Of a DNA stretch of 13,828 nucleotides, positions 6,308-13,248 are shown piece by piece. A model generated the notes under the pieces. That model did not search any database, was not told the origin of the DNA, and was given only the letters and a program-made list of their open reading frames with translations. The DNA is from Streptomyces rubellomurinus (GTDB lineage Bacteria; Actinomycetota; Actinomycetes; Streptomycetales; Streptomycetaceae): contig NZ_JZKH01000140.1 in assembly GCF_000961885.1 (NCBI RefSeq), positions 1-13,828 on the forward strand, in the 5' to 3' direction. A program made the translations under genes and the position numbers. Position 1 is the stretch's first letter; each line of letters opens with the position of its first letter.

Positions 6308-7621
6308 ATGCGACGACTTCCGCTCGTGCTCACCACCACCCTGATGTGCGGTGCTATGGCCGCCGTCGGCCTGTGGCAGGAACGCCCCGCCGATCCGCCG
6401 TCCTCGTCGGACAACGCCCGGCGCGACAACAAGCCTCTCGCCACCGGCTCGCTGCCACAAGCGATCGCCGCCGACCAGCAGCGACTGCGCGCGGCCCCGC
6501 AGGACGCCCCGGCCTGGGCGCGCCTGGGCGCCGAGTATGTCGAGCAGGCCCGGCTCACCGCCGACCCCACCTACTACCCGAAAGCCGACGAGGCACTGCA
6601 CCGCTCACTCACCCTTGTGCCAAAGGACAACGTCGAGGCGCTCACCGGACTGGGCGCGCTGGCCAACGCCCGCCACCAGTTCGCCCAGGCCCGCGACCTC
6701 GCCGTCCAGACCATCGCGATCGCGCCCCTGCACTGGCAGGCCTACGCCGTCCTCGCCGACGCCCGCACCCAGCTCGGCGACGACACCGGCGCCACCGACG
6801 CAGTCCAGGCCCTGCTGGACCGCCAGCCCGGCACCGCCTCCTTCACGCGCGCCGCCTACGACCTCGAACAGCACGGCCGCACCGACGACGCCAAGCAAGC
6901 ACTCCAGCAAGCTCTGGCTGGCGCCTTCGACCCCGCCGACAAGGCGTTCTGCCAGTACCAGATCGCCGAACTCGACCGCAACGCCGGCCACCCCGACCAG
7001 GCACTGGCCGGCTATCGGCAGGCTCTGACCGACGACGCCGACTACACCCCGGCCTTGGCCGGAAAGGCCCGGGTCGAAGCCGCCCTCGGCGACAACGATG
7101 GCGCCGTACGCGACTACGACAGCGCCATCGCCAAGGTCCCGCTGCCGCAGTACCTGCTGGAGCTGGGCGAACTCCACCAGTCCCTCGGGCACGCCGACCA
7201 GGCCCAGGCGCAGTACCGACTGCTGGATGCCGAACAGCGCCTCGCCGCGGCCAACGGCGTCGTCGACGACCTGACCATGGGCCAGTACCAGGCCGACCAC
7301 GGCGACCCCGGCGAGGCAGTACGCCTCCTGAGGTCCGAATGGGGCCGGCGCCACAACGTCCTGGTCGCCGACGCCCTCGCCTGGGCCCTGCACCGCCAAG
7401 GCGCCGAAACCGAGGCTCTCGAACTCGCCCACCAGGCCCAGCACACCGGCTGGCATAACGCCCTGTTCGCCTACCACCGCGGCGAGATTGAACACACCCT
7501 CGGCCGGGACACCGCCGCCCGAGAGGACCTCACCGAAGCACTCCACGAGGACCCCTACTTCAACCCGCTGCAAGCCCCACGCGCCCACGCTGACCTGACA
7601 GCCCTCACCGGCGCACCCTGA
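6308..7621 (+). CDS. Exported or membrane-anchored TPR repeat protein
   Basis: A 437-residue protein built almost entirely of tetratricopeptide repeats, a scaffold for protein-protein contacts. Residues 1-22 (MRRLPLVLTTTLMCGAMAAV and on) form a signal sequence or single membrane anchor without a clean cleavage site. Residues 23-60 are a disordered, Pro/Ser/Asp-rich linker. From about 67 to 420 there are roughly eight to nine TPR-like helix pairs, clearest at 67-104, 108-141, 143-174, 211-246, 247-278 and 384-418, with typical small and aromatic positions such as ALTGLGALANARHQFAQA. The start ATG at 6308 has only a weak purine-rich site. It follows the DUF4331 gene in the same direction, separated by a strong hairpin, so it may be expressed less or separately. 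It probably works outside the membrane, perhaps gathering the DUF4331 protein or the exporter; that partner choice is inference. Confidence 0.85.
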   Translation: MRRLPLVLTTTLMCGAMAAVGLWQERPADPPSSSDNARRDNKPLATGSLPQAIAADQQRLRAAPQDAPAWARLGAEYVEQARLTADPTYYPKADEALHRSLTLVPKDNVEALTGLGALANARHQFAQARDLAVQTIAIAPLHWQAYAVLADARTQLGDDTGATDAVQALLDRQPGTASFTRAAYDLEQHGRTDDAKQALQQALAGAFDPADKAFCQYQIAELDRNAGHPDQALAGYRQALTDDADYTPALAGKARVEAALGDNDGAVRDYDSAIAKVPLPQYLLELGELHQSLGHADQAQAQYRLLDAEQRLAAANGVVDDLTMGQYQADHGDPGEAVRLLRSEWGRRHNVLVADALAWALHRQGAETEALELAHQAQHTGWHNALFAYHRGEIEHTLGRDTAAREDLTEALHEDPYFNPLQAPRAHADLTALTGAP

Positions 7622-8033
7622 CCGGCGAACTTGTCCCCGCGCGGCCAGCACGGTCAACACTGACCCGGAAGCGATATGCGCCAAGGCATTTGGGGTTTGC
7701 CCCTCTGCAGAGGTGCCGCGAACGGTGGAAGCCGGTGACCAGCACCACAGGCGACTGAACCAGCAGGTTGAGGGCGAGCAGAGCGAAGCCGGCGCCGATC
7801 AGCCGCAGCGCGCGGCGCCGGCGGGGCTCACCCGTGCCGGAGAGCTCCCAGATCACCACGGTGGACGCGCCGATCTCGATCAGCGAGTCCACGCCGAACC
7901 CGGCCAGAGCCACCGAGCGGGCCGAGATCGCCGCCACGGCCAGCACCACGATGCCGACCACGTTCCACCCGAGCGTGGCGTATTCCAGGGCGAAGCCCCG
8001 ACGGATGAGGGCGGTGCGCGAGATCTCGGTCAT
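7605..8033 (-). pseudogene. Truncated cation diffusion facilitator (cation transporter)
   Basis: Residues 1-103 match the N-terminal half of a CDF-like cation transporter: LEYATLGWNVV (16-26) in the first helix, ALAGFGVDSLIE (42-53) with the metal-site Asp region in the second, then a basic RRRRALRLIG turn and LLALNLLVQSPVVLVTGFH (85-103). Homology stops at about base 7725. The remaining 39 codons read through unrelated, Arg/Cys-rich sequence, and the stop overlaps the end of the TPR gene on the other strand. Intact relatives have about six helices and around 200-300 residues, so half the transporter is missing and it should not function. The ATG at 8033 is the likely original start; the frame is open further upstream but looks non-coding, and no good ribosome site is seen. 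It probably once belonged to the metal cluster to its left. Confidence 0.72.
7692..7713. terminator. Overlapping hairpin and 12-bp palindrome between converging genes
   Basis: GGGG-TTTG-CCCC (7692-7703) overlaps the perfect palindrome CCTCTGCAGAGG (7702-7713). The element lies 70-92 bases after the TPR stop and about 12 bases from where the truncated cation transporter loses homology. It may serve as a terminator for either strand, or mark a recombination junction. Confidence 0.35.
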
Positions 8034-8223
8034 GGCAGTCACCGGATGATTCTCGCAAGCCGCCAACCGAAGCCGACGGTCACCTCCGCGCCGCTTCACC
8101 ACGTGGAGATCCATCTCGGCACCAGCCGCCGTAGCGGTTCGGGCCCAAGGCCGGAGCCGGACGACGGGCTGCGGTGTAGAACTGCCGAAGGGCCGGGCCG
8201 AGAGGGCAAGCCGGACGGCACGC
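8034..8223. other. Spacer between CDF remnant and antiporter
   Basis: This 190-bp stretch holds the upstream region of the CDF remnant and the downstream end of the antiporter, both on the minus strand. I see no coding signal, strong hairpin or recognisable promoter in it. Confidence 0.4.
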
Positions 8224-9771
8224 TCAGGGAGTGCCGAGTGCGGCTTCCTCACGGTCGAGGTCGTGCTGCAGGCTCCTTCGGGTGGCGTCGCTGATCCGGT
8301 GCTCGTCGTAGAGGCGACGAAGCTCGTTGCCCTGCACGGTGATCACCTCGTGGCGCAGCTCACGGTGGGTGGCGTCCACCGTGCTGCCGTCCGGGCCGTC
8401 GGCGCTGTGGTCGAGGCGGGCGCTCAGTCCTCGCCGGACCCGGTCGATGACGGCCTCGGGCATGGCCTCCAGGGTGGCGAGTTCCTCGATGTGGGCGAGT
8501 GCGGCGTGGTTGAGGGTGTCGCGGGCCTCGGCCTCTTCGCGGGCGGTGTGCTCGGGTTCCAGGGCCAGGCCGGAGCGGTTGACCACGGCTGCCAGGCTCA
8601 GGCCCTGGACGACCAGGGTGAACACCACCACCGCCGTGGTCAGCACCAGCACCAGCGGGCGTCCGGCCAGCGCGGTGCCGTTGCTCGCGACGAGCGGGAT
8701 CGACAGGGCCGCGGCCAGCGGCATCACACCGCGGGTGCCGGCCCAGGTCACCACCCCGGCCACCCGCCAGGACATCCGGCCCCGGGAGGGCTTGACCGCC
8801 CGGGTCAGCGGCAGTGTCGACAGCACGCGCACGGCGATCAGCACGGCCGCCAGCGCGAGGGCCTGCACCGGCCACCAGCCGCTGCCCGCGGGCAGGCCGC
8901 GCACCAGCGCGGGCAGCTCCAGACCAACGATGCTGAACACCACGCTCTCCAGGATGAACACCACTACCGCGTACACGGCGTGCAGCTGCAGACGGATGTG
9001 GGCGTCGGTGAGGCGGTGGCCGGTGCGGCCGAGCAGGACGCCGGCGACCACGACCGAGGTGATGCCGGAGGTGTGCGCGGCCTCCGCCACCACGTACGCC
9101 GCGTACGGGGTGACCAGGGCGATCACGGTCTCCAGCACCGGGTCCGTGGTGCGGCGGCGGATCAGCCACACCAGGCCCGCGACCGCCGCGCCAATCAGGC
9201 TTCCGCCGCCGCCGAGCAGCAGGAACTCCCCGCCGGCCGCGGGCAGGCTCACCGTCGCCCCGGTGGCCACGGCGATGCCGACGGCGACCTTGAACAGCAC
9301 CAGCGAGGTGGCGTCGTTGAACAGGCTCTCTGCCTGCACCAGGACCTGGACCCGCCCCGGCAGCGCGAGCCGGCGGCCGAGCGCCGTGACCGCCACCGGG
9401 TCGGTGGAGGCGAGCACGGCGCCCAGCACGAATGCCATCGCGGGCGGCAGCCCGGTCACCGCGACCGCCGCGAAGCCGACCGCCGCCGCGGAGGCGAAGA
9501 CCAGGCCGAAGGCGAGGATCGTGACCGGCTTCCAGACTGTGCGCAGGTCGCGCAAGGAAAGTTCCTCGGCGGAGGCGTACAGCAGCGGGGGCAGCACGAC
9601 CAGCGCGATGGCCTGCGGCGGGATGTGCAGCGCGGGCACGCCGGGTATCAGCGCCACCCCGAGGCCGGCCAGGACCAGCAGAGAAGAGGCGGGCACGCGC
9701 CAGCGGCGGGCGAAGGTGGCCACGGCAGTGGCCAGAACCACCAGGAAGAGGACGATCCCCACGGCGCGCAT
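8224..9771 (-). CDS. Na+/H+ antiporter, CPA1 (NhaP-type) family
   Basis: A 515-residue polytopic membrane protein that should exchange Na+ (or K+) for H+ and so help pH and salt balance. Family blocks are easy to see: VVLPPLLYASAEEL (58-71), ASTDPVAVTALGRRL (121-135), and QAESLFNDATSLVLF (146-160), which contains the ion-binding Asn152-Asp153 pair. GTRGVMPLAAALSIP lies in a late helix. About 11-12 helices span residues 3 to about 405. A cytoplasmic, charged tail of roughly 100 residues follows, rich in Glu, Arg and His, where such proteins are often regulated. The length is normal and no key residue is missing. The ATG at 9771 starts directly at a membrane helix, as usual, though the ribosome site is weak. 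Its minus-strand neighbours are not tightly spaced, so it is probably transcribed alone. Confidence 0.93.
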   Translation of the reverse strand: MRAVGIVLFLVVLATAVATFARRWRVPASSLLVLAGLGVALIPGVPALHIPPQAIALVVLPPLLYASAEELSLRDLRTVWKPVTILAFGLVFASAAAVGFAAVAVTGLPPAMAFVLGAVLASTDPVAVTALGRRLALPGRVQVLVQAESLFNDATSLVLFKVAVGIAVATGATVSLPAAGGEFLLLGGGGSLIGAAVAGLVWLIRRRTTDPVLETVIALVTPYAAYVVAEAAHTSGITSVVVAGVLLGRTGHRLTDAHIRLQLHAVYAVVVFILESVVFSIVGLELPALVRGLPAGSGWWPVQALALAAVLIAVRVLSTLPLTRAVKPSRGRMSWRVAGVVTWAGTRGVMPLAAALSIPLVASNGTALAGRPLVLVLTTAVVVFTLVVQGLSLAAVVNRSGLALEPEHTAREEAEARDTLNHAALAHIEELATLEAMPEAVIDRVRRGLSARLDHSADGPDGSTVDATHRELRHEVITVQGNELRRLYDEHRISDATRRSLQHDLDREEAALGTP

Positions 9772-9872
9772 CTGCGAAAGACCCCATCACGACGAACGGG
9801 GTCGCTGCCGCCGATCGCTGCAGTCGTTCCCCGAGCCGACCAGGCTTCCCGGCACACCGTAGGTAATCTCAT

Positions 9873-10058
9873 CGAGAATTTAGCAGGACGGTCCCAGCCG
9901 AGGGATACGCCGCTGGCGCCCTCGAAGCCATGGCGCACGCCCTGCCTCTGCGCATCCTCCCGCGTGGCCGCCAGATCGGGGGCGGAGTTCTCGTCGGCCA
10001 GGAAGTCGATGTGCACGTCGGAGATGACCTTCGTGTGTCGCCCGAGGACGAGGGGAGT
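9873..10058 (-). pseudogene. Orphan 62-codon coding remnant
   Basis: In the 321-bp gap between the antiporter and the regulator, one minus-strand frame runs TPLVLGRHTKVISDVHIDFL, then ADENSAPDLAATREDAQRQG, then VRHGFEGASGVSLGWDRPAK. It has near-total G/C at third positions and a natural amino-acid mix, unlike chance frames. It has no start codon with a ribosome site, and at its lower end it reads on into the antiporter in another frame. I think it is an internal or C-terminal piece of a deleted gene. I do not recognise the family. No other gene is visible in this gap. Confidence 0.4.
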
Positions 10059-10092
10059 CGATCCGCATCGACGCTCGCACCTTGCGTAGTGA

Positions 10093-10803
10093 TCACGCTC
10101 GACTGGCGTGTCTGTCGAGGGTTTTGTGGTCCAGCAGACGGATGGTGCGGTAGCCGAGTTCGAGGGTGCCTTCGCGTTCGAGGTCGCGCAGGACCTTGTT
10201 GAGGCTGGAGCGTTGGACTCCGAGCATCGCGGCGAGGACCCGTTGCGGGAGGCGGACGGTGCTGGTGGCGGGGTCGGCCTCGGTGAGCAGGAGGCGGGCG
10301 GTCTGCTGGGTGAGGGTGGCGCCGAGCAGGTCCATGATGCGGGTCTGGGAGCTGGTGGTGCGGGCCGCGACTGAGGTCAGCCAGCGGCGGGCGATGGCGG
10401 GGTGGGCGCCGAGCAGGGCGTCGAAGGCGGCGGCCGGGATGAAGTAGGTGTCGAGGTCGCCGACGGCGCGGGCGGTGTAGGGGGGTGGCATGTCGAGCAG
10501 GAGCTGGATGTCGCCGTCGACGTCGCCGGGGTGGAGGAGGGCGACGGCGACGCGGCGCGGGCCGGTGCCGACGGTGAGTTCGGCGGTGCCGTTGCGGATG
10601 ATCCACACCCCGGCGGAGGCGGTGCACGCGTGGAAGAGGACAGTTCCGGCCTTCAGGGTCTGCGGCTGGACGTAGCGGGACAGTGCGGTGAGGTCGTCGG
10701 GGTGGAGGGGGGCACTGTCGCCTCGGCCGACGCAGCGGGCCATCCAGGCTGCTGCCCGCAGGGCCATCGGGTCGGGCGCGCGCAGGCCGAGGAGTTCTGG
10801 CAT
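10093..10803 (-). CDS. Crp/Fnr family transcriptional regulator, atypical ligand pocket
   Basis: This encodes 236 residues from ATG 10803; a GTG at 10824 would add seven. Neither start has a clear ribosome site, so translation may be leaderless. Residues about 38-125 form a cNMP-binding-type beta roll (LKAGTVLFHACTASAGVWII, 50-69; HPGDVDGDIQLLL, 91-103). A dimer helix follows at about 134-165, then a C-terminal winged helix-turn-helix at about 182-226 with LPQRVLAAMLGVQRSSLNKV (185-204). In true CRP the pocket has GE then R-S; here the equivalent is GDIQLLLDMPPPYTARA, lacking the Arg-Ser pair and with Asp for Glu, so cAMP binding as in E. coli is unlikely. There is no Fnr-type four-cysteine cluster either. 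A perfect inverted repeat lies just upstream. Targets are unknown; the adjacent oxidoreductase is one possibility. Confidence 0.88.
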   Translation of the reverse strand: MPELLGLRAPDPMALRAAAWMARCVGRGDSAPLHPDDLTALSRYVQPQTLKAGTVLFHACTASAGVWIIRNGTAELTVGTGPRRVAVALLHPGDVDGDIQLLLDMPPPYTARAVGDLDTYFIPAAAFDALLGAHPAIARRWLTSVAARTTSSQTRIMDLLGATLTQQTARLLLTEADPATSTVRLPQRVLAAMLGVQRSSLNKVLRDLEREGTLELGYRTIRLLDHKTLDRHASRA

Positions 10804-10837
10804 GGCGGCCACTGTAGGCGGCACGGCGGGCGGGATG

Positions 10838-10871
10838 GGTGAGGACTGTCGGCGAGCCGACAGTCCTCACC
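10838..10871 (-). terminator. Perfect 16-bp inverted repeat (terminator, possible operator)
   Basis: GGTGAGGACTGTCGGC (10838-10853), a two-base GA centre and GCCGACAGTCCTCACC (10856-10871) make a perfect 16-bp stem. It begins two bases after the oxidoreductase stop, the normal place for its terminator; there is no U-tract. It also lies only 35 bp before the regulator's ATG, so it could act as an operator for that gene. Confidence 0.7.
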
Positions 10872-10873
10872 GG

Positions 10874-12238
10874 TCAGTGGAGGTCGGCGAGGGCGGTCTC
10901 GACGGCGCGGTGGAAGGTCGGGTAGGCGTAGATCATGTGCCGCAAGCGTTCGGTCGGCACCTCGGCCTGGATCGCAACCGCGAGTCCGTACAGCACCTCG
11001 CCGCCCGCCGGTCCGGCGGTGGTGGCGCCGACGAGAACACCGCGGCCGGCGTCCTCGACGAGCTTGACGAAGCCTTCGTTGCCGGCCTTGTGAATCCAGC
11101 CACGGGCAGAGGACGGCAGCTCGGAGCTGCCGGTGCGGACGCGCAGTCCGGCGTCGCGGGCCTGTTGTTCGGTCAGGCCGGCGGCGCCGATCTCGGGGTC
11201 GGTGAAGGTGACCCGGGGCAGGGCGCGGTAGTCGGCGTCAGGTCCGGGCTCGCCGAGGATGTCGCGCACCGCGATCTCGGCCTCGTACATGGCGACGTGA
11301 GTGAAGGCGCCGTGGCCGGTGACGTCGCCGATCGCCCACAGACCGTCGCCGGCGCGCATCCGTCCGTCGGTGGTGATGGCGCGGGCGGTGGGGTCGAGGC
11401 CGACGGTGTCCAGGCCGAGGCCGGTCAGGTCGGCGCGGCGGCCGGTGGCGACCAGGAGCCGTTCGGCGGAGAGGAGTTCGCCGCCGTCGAGGTGCAGGGT
11501 GAAAGTCACCCCGTCGTGTTCGGCGCGCACCGCACGGGCGCATGTGCGGATGCCGATGCCCTCACGTTCGAGGATCTCGCCGACGAGGTGGCCGGCTTCC
11601 GGTTCCTCGATGGGCAGGAGGCGGTCGAGGGCTTCGACGACGGTGACGGTGGTGCCGAAGCGGGCGAAGACCTGGGCGAGTTCGAGTCCGATCGCGCCGC
11701 CGCCGAGCATGAGCAGGGAGCCGGGCGGTTCCTTGGCGGCGATGGCGTCACGGTTGGTCCAGTACGGCACGTCGGCCAACCCGGGGATGGGCGGGGCGGT
11801 GGGGCGGGTGCCGGTGGCGATGACGATGCCGCGTCGGGCGGTGAGTTCGTGGTCGTCGACCGTGACGCGGCCGGGGCCGGTGAGGCGGGCCCGGCCGCGG
11901 ATGAACCGGCCGCCCTTGCCGGTGAGTCGGTCGACGGCGACCTGGTCGTTCCAGTCGTCGGTGGCCTCGTCGCGGATACGCGCGGCGACCGGCGCCCAGT
12001 CAGGGGTGACCTGGGAGGTTCCGGCGATGCCGGGTACGCGGCGGGCCTCGGCGAGGAGGTTTCCGGCGCGGATCATCATCTTGCTGGGGACGCAGCCCCA
12101 GTACGGGCATTCGCCGCCGACGAGCTCGGCCTCGATGCCGACCACGTCGAGGCCGGCCTCGGCGAGGCGTCCGGCGGCGTGCTCGCCACCCGGGCCGAGG
12201 CCGATCACGATCACGTCCGCCCGCTGCTGCTCGGTCAT
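10874..12238 (-). CDS. FAD-dependent pyridine nucleotide-disulfide oxidoreductase
   Basis: A 454-residue flavoenzyme of the dihydrolipoamide dehydrogenase / mercuric reductase / glutathione reductase group. Start ATG 12238 has AGGAGG (complement of 12247-12252) eight bases upstream. The FAD site GLGPGG is at 13-18. The redox disulfide GGECPYWGCVPSK (41-53) has Cys44 and Cys49. IATGTRP is at 139-145, and the nucleotide site GGGAIG at 179-184 with Glu202 after the second strand suggests NADH over NADPH. The second FAD motif WAIGDV is at 301-306, and the dimerisation domain runs from about 340 to the end. The C-terminal AHPTxxE block, which supplies the catalytic His-Glu dyad in classical members, reads AYPTFHR here (438-444): Tyr439 and Arg444 replace them. 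Thus the substrate is probably not a classical disulfide. An IS element sits 43 bp upstream and may affect its promoter. Confidence 0.9.
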   Translation of the reverse strand: MTEQQRADVIVIGLGPGGEHAAGRLAEAGLDVVGIEAELVGGECPYWGCVPSKMMIRAGNLLAEARRVPGIAGTSQVTPDWAPVAARIRDEATDDWNDQVAVDRLTGKGGRFIRGRARLTGPGRVTVDDHELTARRGIVIATGTRPTAPPIPGLADVPYWTNRDAIAAKEPPGSLLMLGGGAIGLELAQVFARFGTTVTVVEALDRLLPIEEPEAGHLVGEILEREGIGIRTCARAVRAEHDGVTFTLHLDGGELLSAERLLVATGRRADLTGLGLDTVGLDPTARAITTDGRMRAGDGLWAIGDVTGHGAFTHVAMYEAEIAVRDILGEPGPDADYRALPRVTFTDPEIGAAGLTEQQARDAGLRVRTGSSELPSSARGWIHKAGNEGFVKLVEDAGRGVLVGATTAGPAGGEVLYGLAVAIQAEVPTERLRHMIYAYPTFHRAVETALADLH

Positions 12239-12281
12239 CGCCGGTTCCTCCTCGGGTGGCTCTGTCACGCTCCCCACGCTA

Positions 12282-12305
12282 GGCCGTGTCTCATAATTGA
12301 TCTTG
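12282..12305 (+). repeat. Left terminal inverted repeat of the IS
   Basis: This 24-bp left end begins GGCCGTGTCTCATAATTG and pairs with 13201-13224 with a single mismatch. TA at 12280-12281 is the flanking target duplication. Confidence 0.92.
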
Positions 12306-12730
12306 TGGTGGGTCGAGGAGAGATAACGGATGCTGCGTGGGCTCGTATAGAGCCGTTGTTGCCGCAGCGGGACGGGGCCGGGCGTCCTTGGCGGGACCAT
12401 CGCCAGGTGGTGAACGGGGTGCTGTGGCGGCTGCGTACGGGTGCCCCGTGGCGTGATCTGCCCGAACGGTACGGTCCGTGGCAGACCGTCTACCGGCGCT
12501 TCGCCCAGTGGGAGAAGGACGGCACCTGGACCGCGCTCCTGCGCGAGGTCCAGGTCCGCAACGACGCGGTGGGGACCGTGGAGTGGACGGTCTCGATCGA
12601 CTCCACCGTCGCCAGGGCTCACCAGCACGCCGCCGGCGCCCGCAAAAAGGGGGCCAGTCCGAGGACGAACCGGATGATCCGGCAGCAGTTGCGCGCCGCG
12701 AGGCGCTCGGCCGGTCCCGCGGCGGGCTGA
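12305..12730 (+). CDS. IS5-family transposase, OrfA (N-terminal part)
   Basis: This frame encodes the N-terminal part of the transposase, from GTG 12305 (or 12308) just inside the left end. The DUF4096-like N-terminal domain is clear: ITDAAWARIEPLLPQ, then NGVLWRLRTGAPWRDLPERY, then WQTVYRRFAQWEKDGTW. The first catalytic Asp is in VSIDSTVARAHQHAAG (Asp codon 12599-12601). After the run of five A and five G at 12644-12653, this frame loses homology and ends at the TGA at 12728-12730. A ribosomal -1 shift near that run would join it to OrfB, giving a fused transposase of about 296 residues. The missing ribosome site fits low transposase expression. It could instead be a simple frameshift mutation, but the arrangement is usual for this group. 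Confidence 0.85.
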   Translation: MVGRGEITDAAWARIEPLLPQRDGAGRPWRDHRQVVNGVLWRLRTGAPWRDLPERYGPWQTVYRRFAQWEKDGTWTALLREVQVRNDAVGTVEWTVSIDSTVARAHQHAAGARKKGASPRTNRMIRQQLRAARRSAGPAAG

Positions 12731-13194
12731 CCACCAAGATCCACCTGGCGGTCGACGGTCGGGGCCTGCCGCTGTCGATCGTACTGAGCACGGGCAACAC
12801 GGCCGACTGCACGATGCTGCCCGACGTCCTCGACGCGATCCGTGTTCCACGCGTCGGGACCGGGCGACCGAGGACCAGGCCCGACCGGGTCGTGGCCGAC
12901 AAGGCGTACTCCTCCCGGAAGATCCGCCGGCTGCTACGGCGCCGGCGGATCAAGGCGACCATCCCCGAACGCCGGGACCAGATCGCCGGCCGCGCCCGCC
13001 GCGCAAGCCGCGGCGGGCGCCCACCTGTCTTCGACAAGGCCGCCTACAAGGGGCGGAACGTCGTTGAGCGCTGCTTCGCCAAGCTGAAGCAATTCCGGGC
13101 AGTGGCAACCAGGTTCGACAAACTGGCCAAGCGCTACCGAGCCGGCGTCATCCTCGCATCACTGATCTTGTGGCTGCGGGCGGAGGAGCAATGA
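12643..13194 (+). CDS. IS5-family transposase, OrfB (catalytic part)
   Basis: This is the -1 frame relative to OrfA, entered near the A5G5 run at 12644-12653. It reads EDEPDD, then ALGRSRGGLTTKIHLAVDGR, the usual sequence following the junction in IS427-group transposases. The second catalytic Asp is in DRVVADKAYSS (codon 12898-12900) and the catalytic Glu in NVVERCFAKLKQFR (codon 13066-13068), with the C-terminal helix ILASLILWLRAEEQ before the TGA at 13192-13194. With Asp at 12599-12601 in OrfA, the full DDE triad is present. The open frame extends upstream to an ATG at 12478, but that part overlaps real OrfA coding sequence and is not family-like. Confidence 0.85.
   Translation, partial: QKGGQSEDEPDDPAAVARREALGRSRGGLTTKIHLAVDGRGLPLSIVLSTGNTADCTMLPDVLDAIRVPRVGTGRPRTRPDRVVADKAYSSRKIRRLLRRRRIKATIPERRDQIAGRARRASRGGRPPVFDKAAYKGRNVVERCFAKLKQFRAVATRFDKLAKRYRAGVILASLILWLRAEEQ
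12644..12653 (+). other. Candidate programmed -1 frameshift site (A5G5)
   Basis: AAAAAGGGGG lies exactly where the OrfA frame stops matching the family and the OrfB frame starts. In OrfA the codons are AAA AAG GGG. Slipping back one base gives AAA GGG GGC, so re-pairing is plausible. Confidence 0.5.
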
Positions 13195-13200
13195 CCCCGC

Positions 13201-13224
13201 CAAGATCAATTACGAGACACGGCC
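13201..13224 (-). repeat. Right terminal inverted repeat of the IS
   Basis: Read from the outside inwards this end begins GGCCGTGTCTCGTAATTG, matching the left end except for one base. TA at 13225-13226 is the second copy of the target duplication. Confidence 0.92.
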
Positions 13225-13248
13225 TAGATCAAACAAGAGGGTGAGCAC

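Larger units (their letters stand above)
12282..13224 (+). mobile_element. IS5-family (IS427-like) insertion sequence, 943 bp, apparently intact
   Basis: The ends are 24-bp inverted repeats starting GGCCGTGTCTC and differing at one base (A at 12293 against G in the right-end copy). The flanks are CTA on the left (12279-12281) and TAG on the right (13225-13227), so the element duplicated TA inside a CTAG target, as IS427-group elements do. It carries a transposase in two overlapping frames with all three DDE residues. Removing the element would rejoin CTAG and leave about 65 bp between the oxidoreductase and DUF397 starts. Nearly identical ends and a preserved target duplication suggest a fairly recent insertion. 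Confidence 0.92.

Noticed and set aside
7619..7656. TGACCG/CGGTCA pairing after the TPR gene as its terminator
   Set aside because: Only six pairs around a 26-base loop; too weak to call.
8263..10089. Plus-strand 608-residue open frame
   Set aside because: Gln/His/Arg/Gly-rich antisense of the Na+/H+ antiporter.
10084..10098. GCGT/ACGC stem around GTGATCAC at the end of the regulator gene
   Set aside because: Four-base arms only and overlapping the stop; likely chance.
10688..12304. Long plus-strand frame leading into the transposase
   Set aside because: It is antisense to the oxidoreductase; only the part inside the IS, from 12305, is family-like.
12239..12850. Minus-strand extension of the oxidoreductase across the IS
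   Set aside because: The AGGAGG and ATG at 12238 define the start; the rest is antisense to the transposase.
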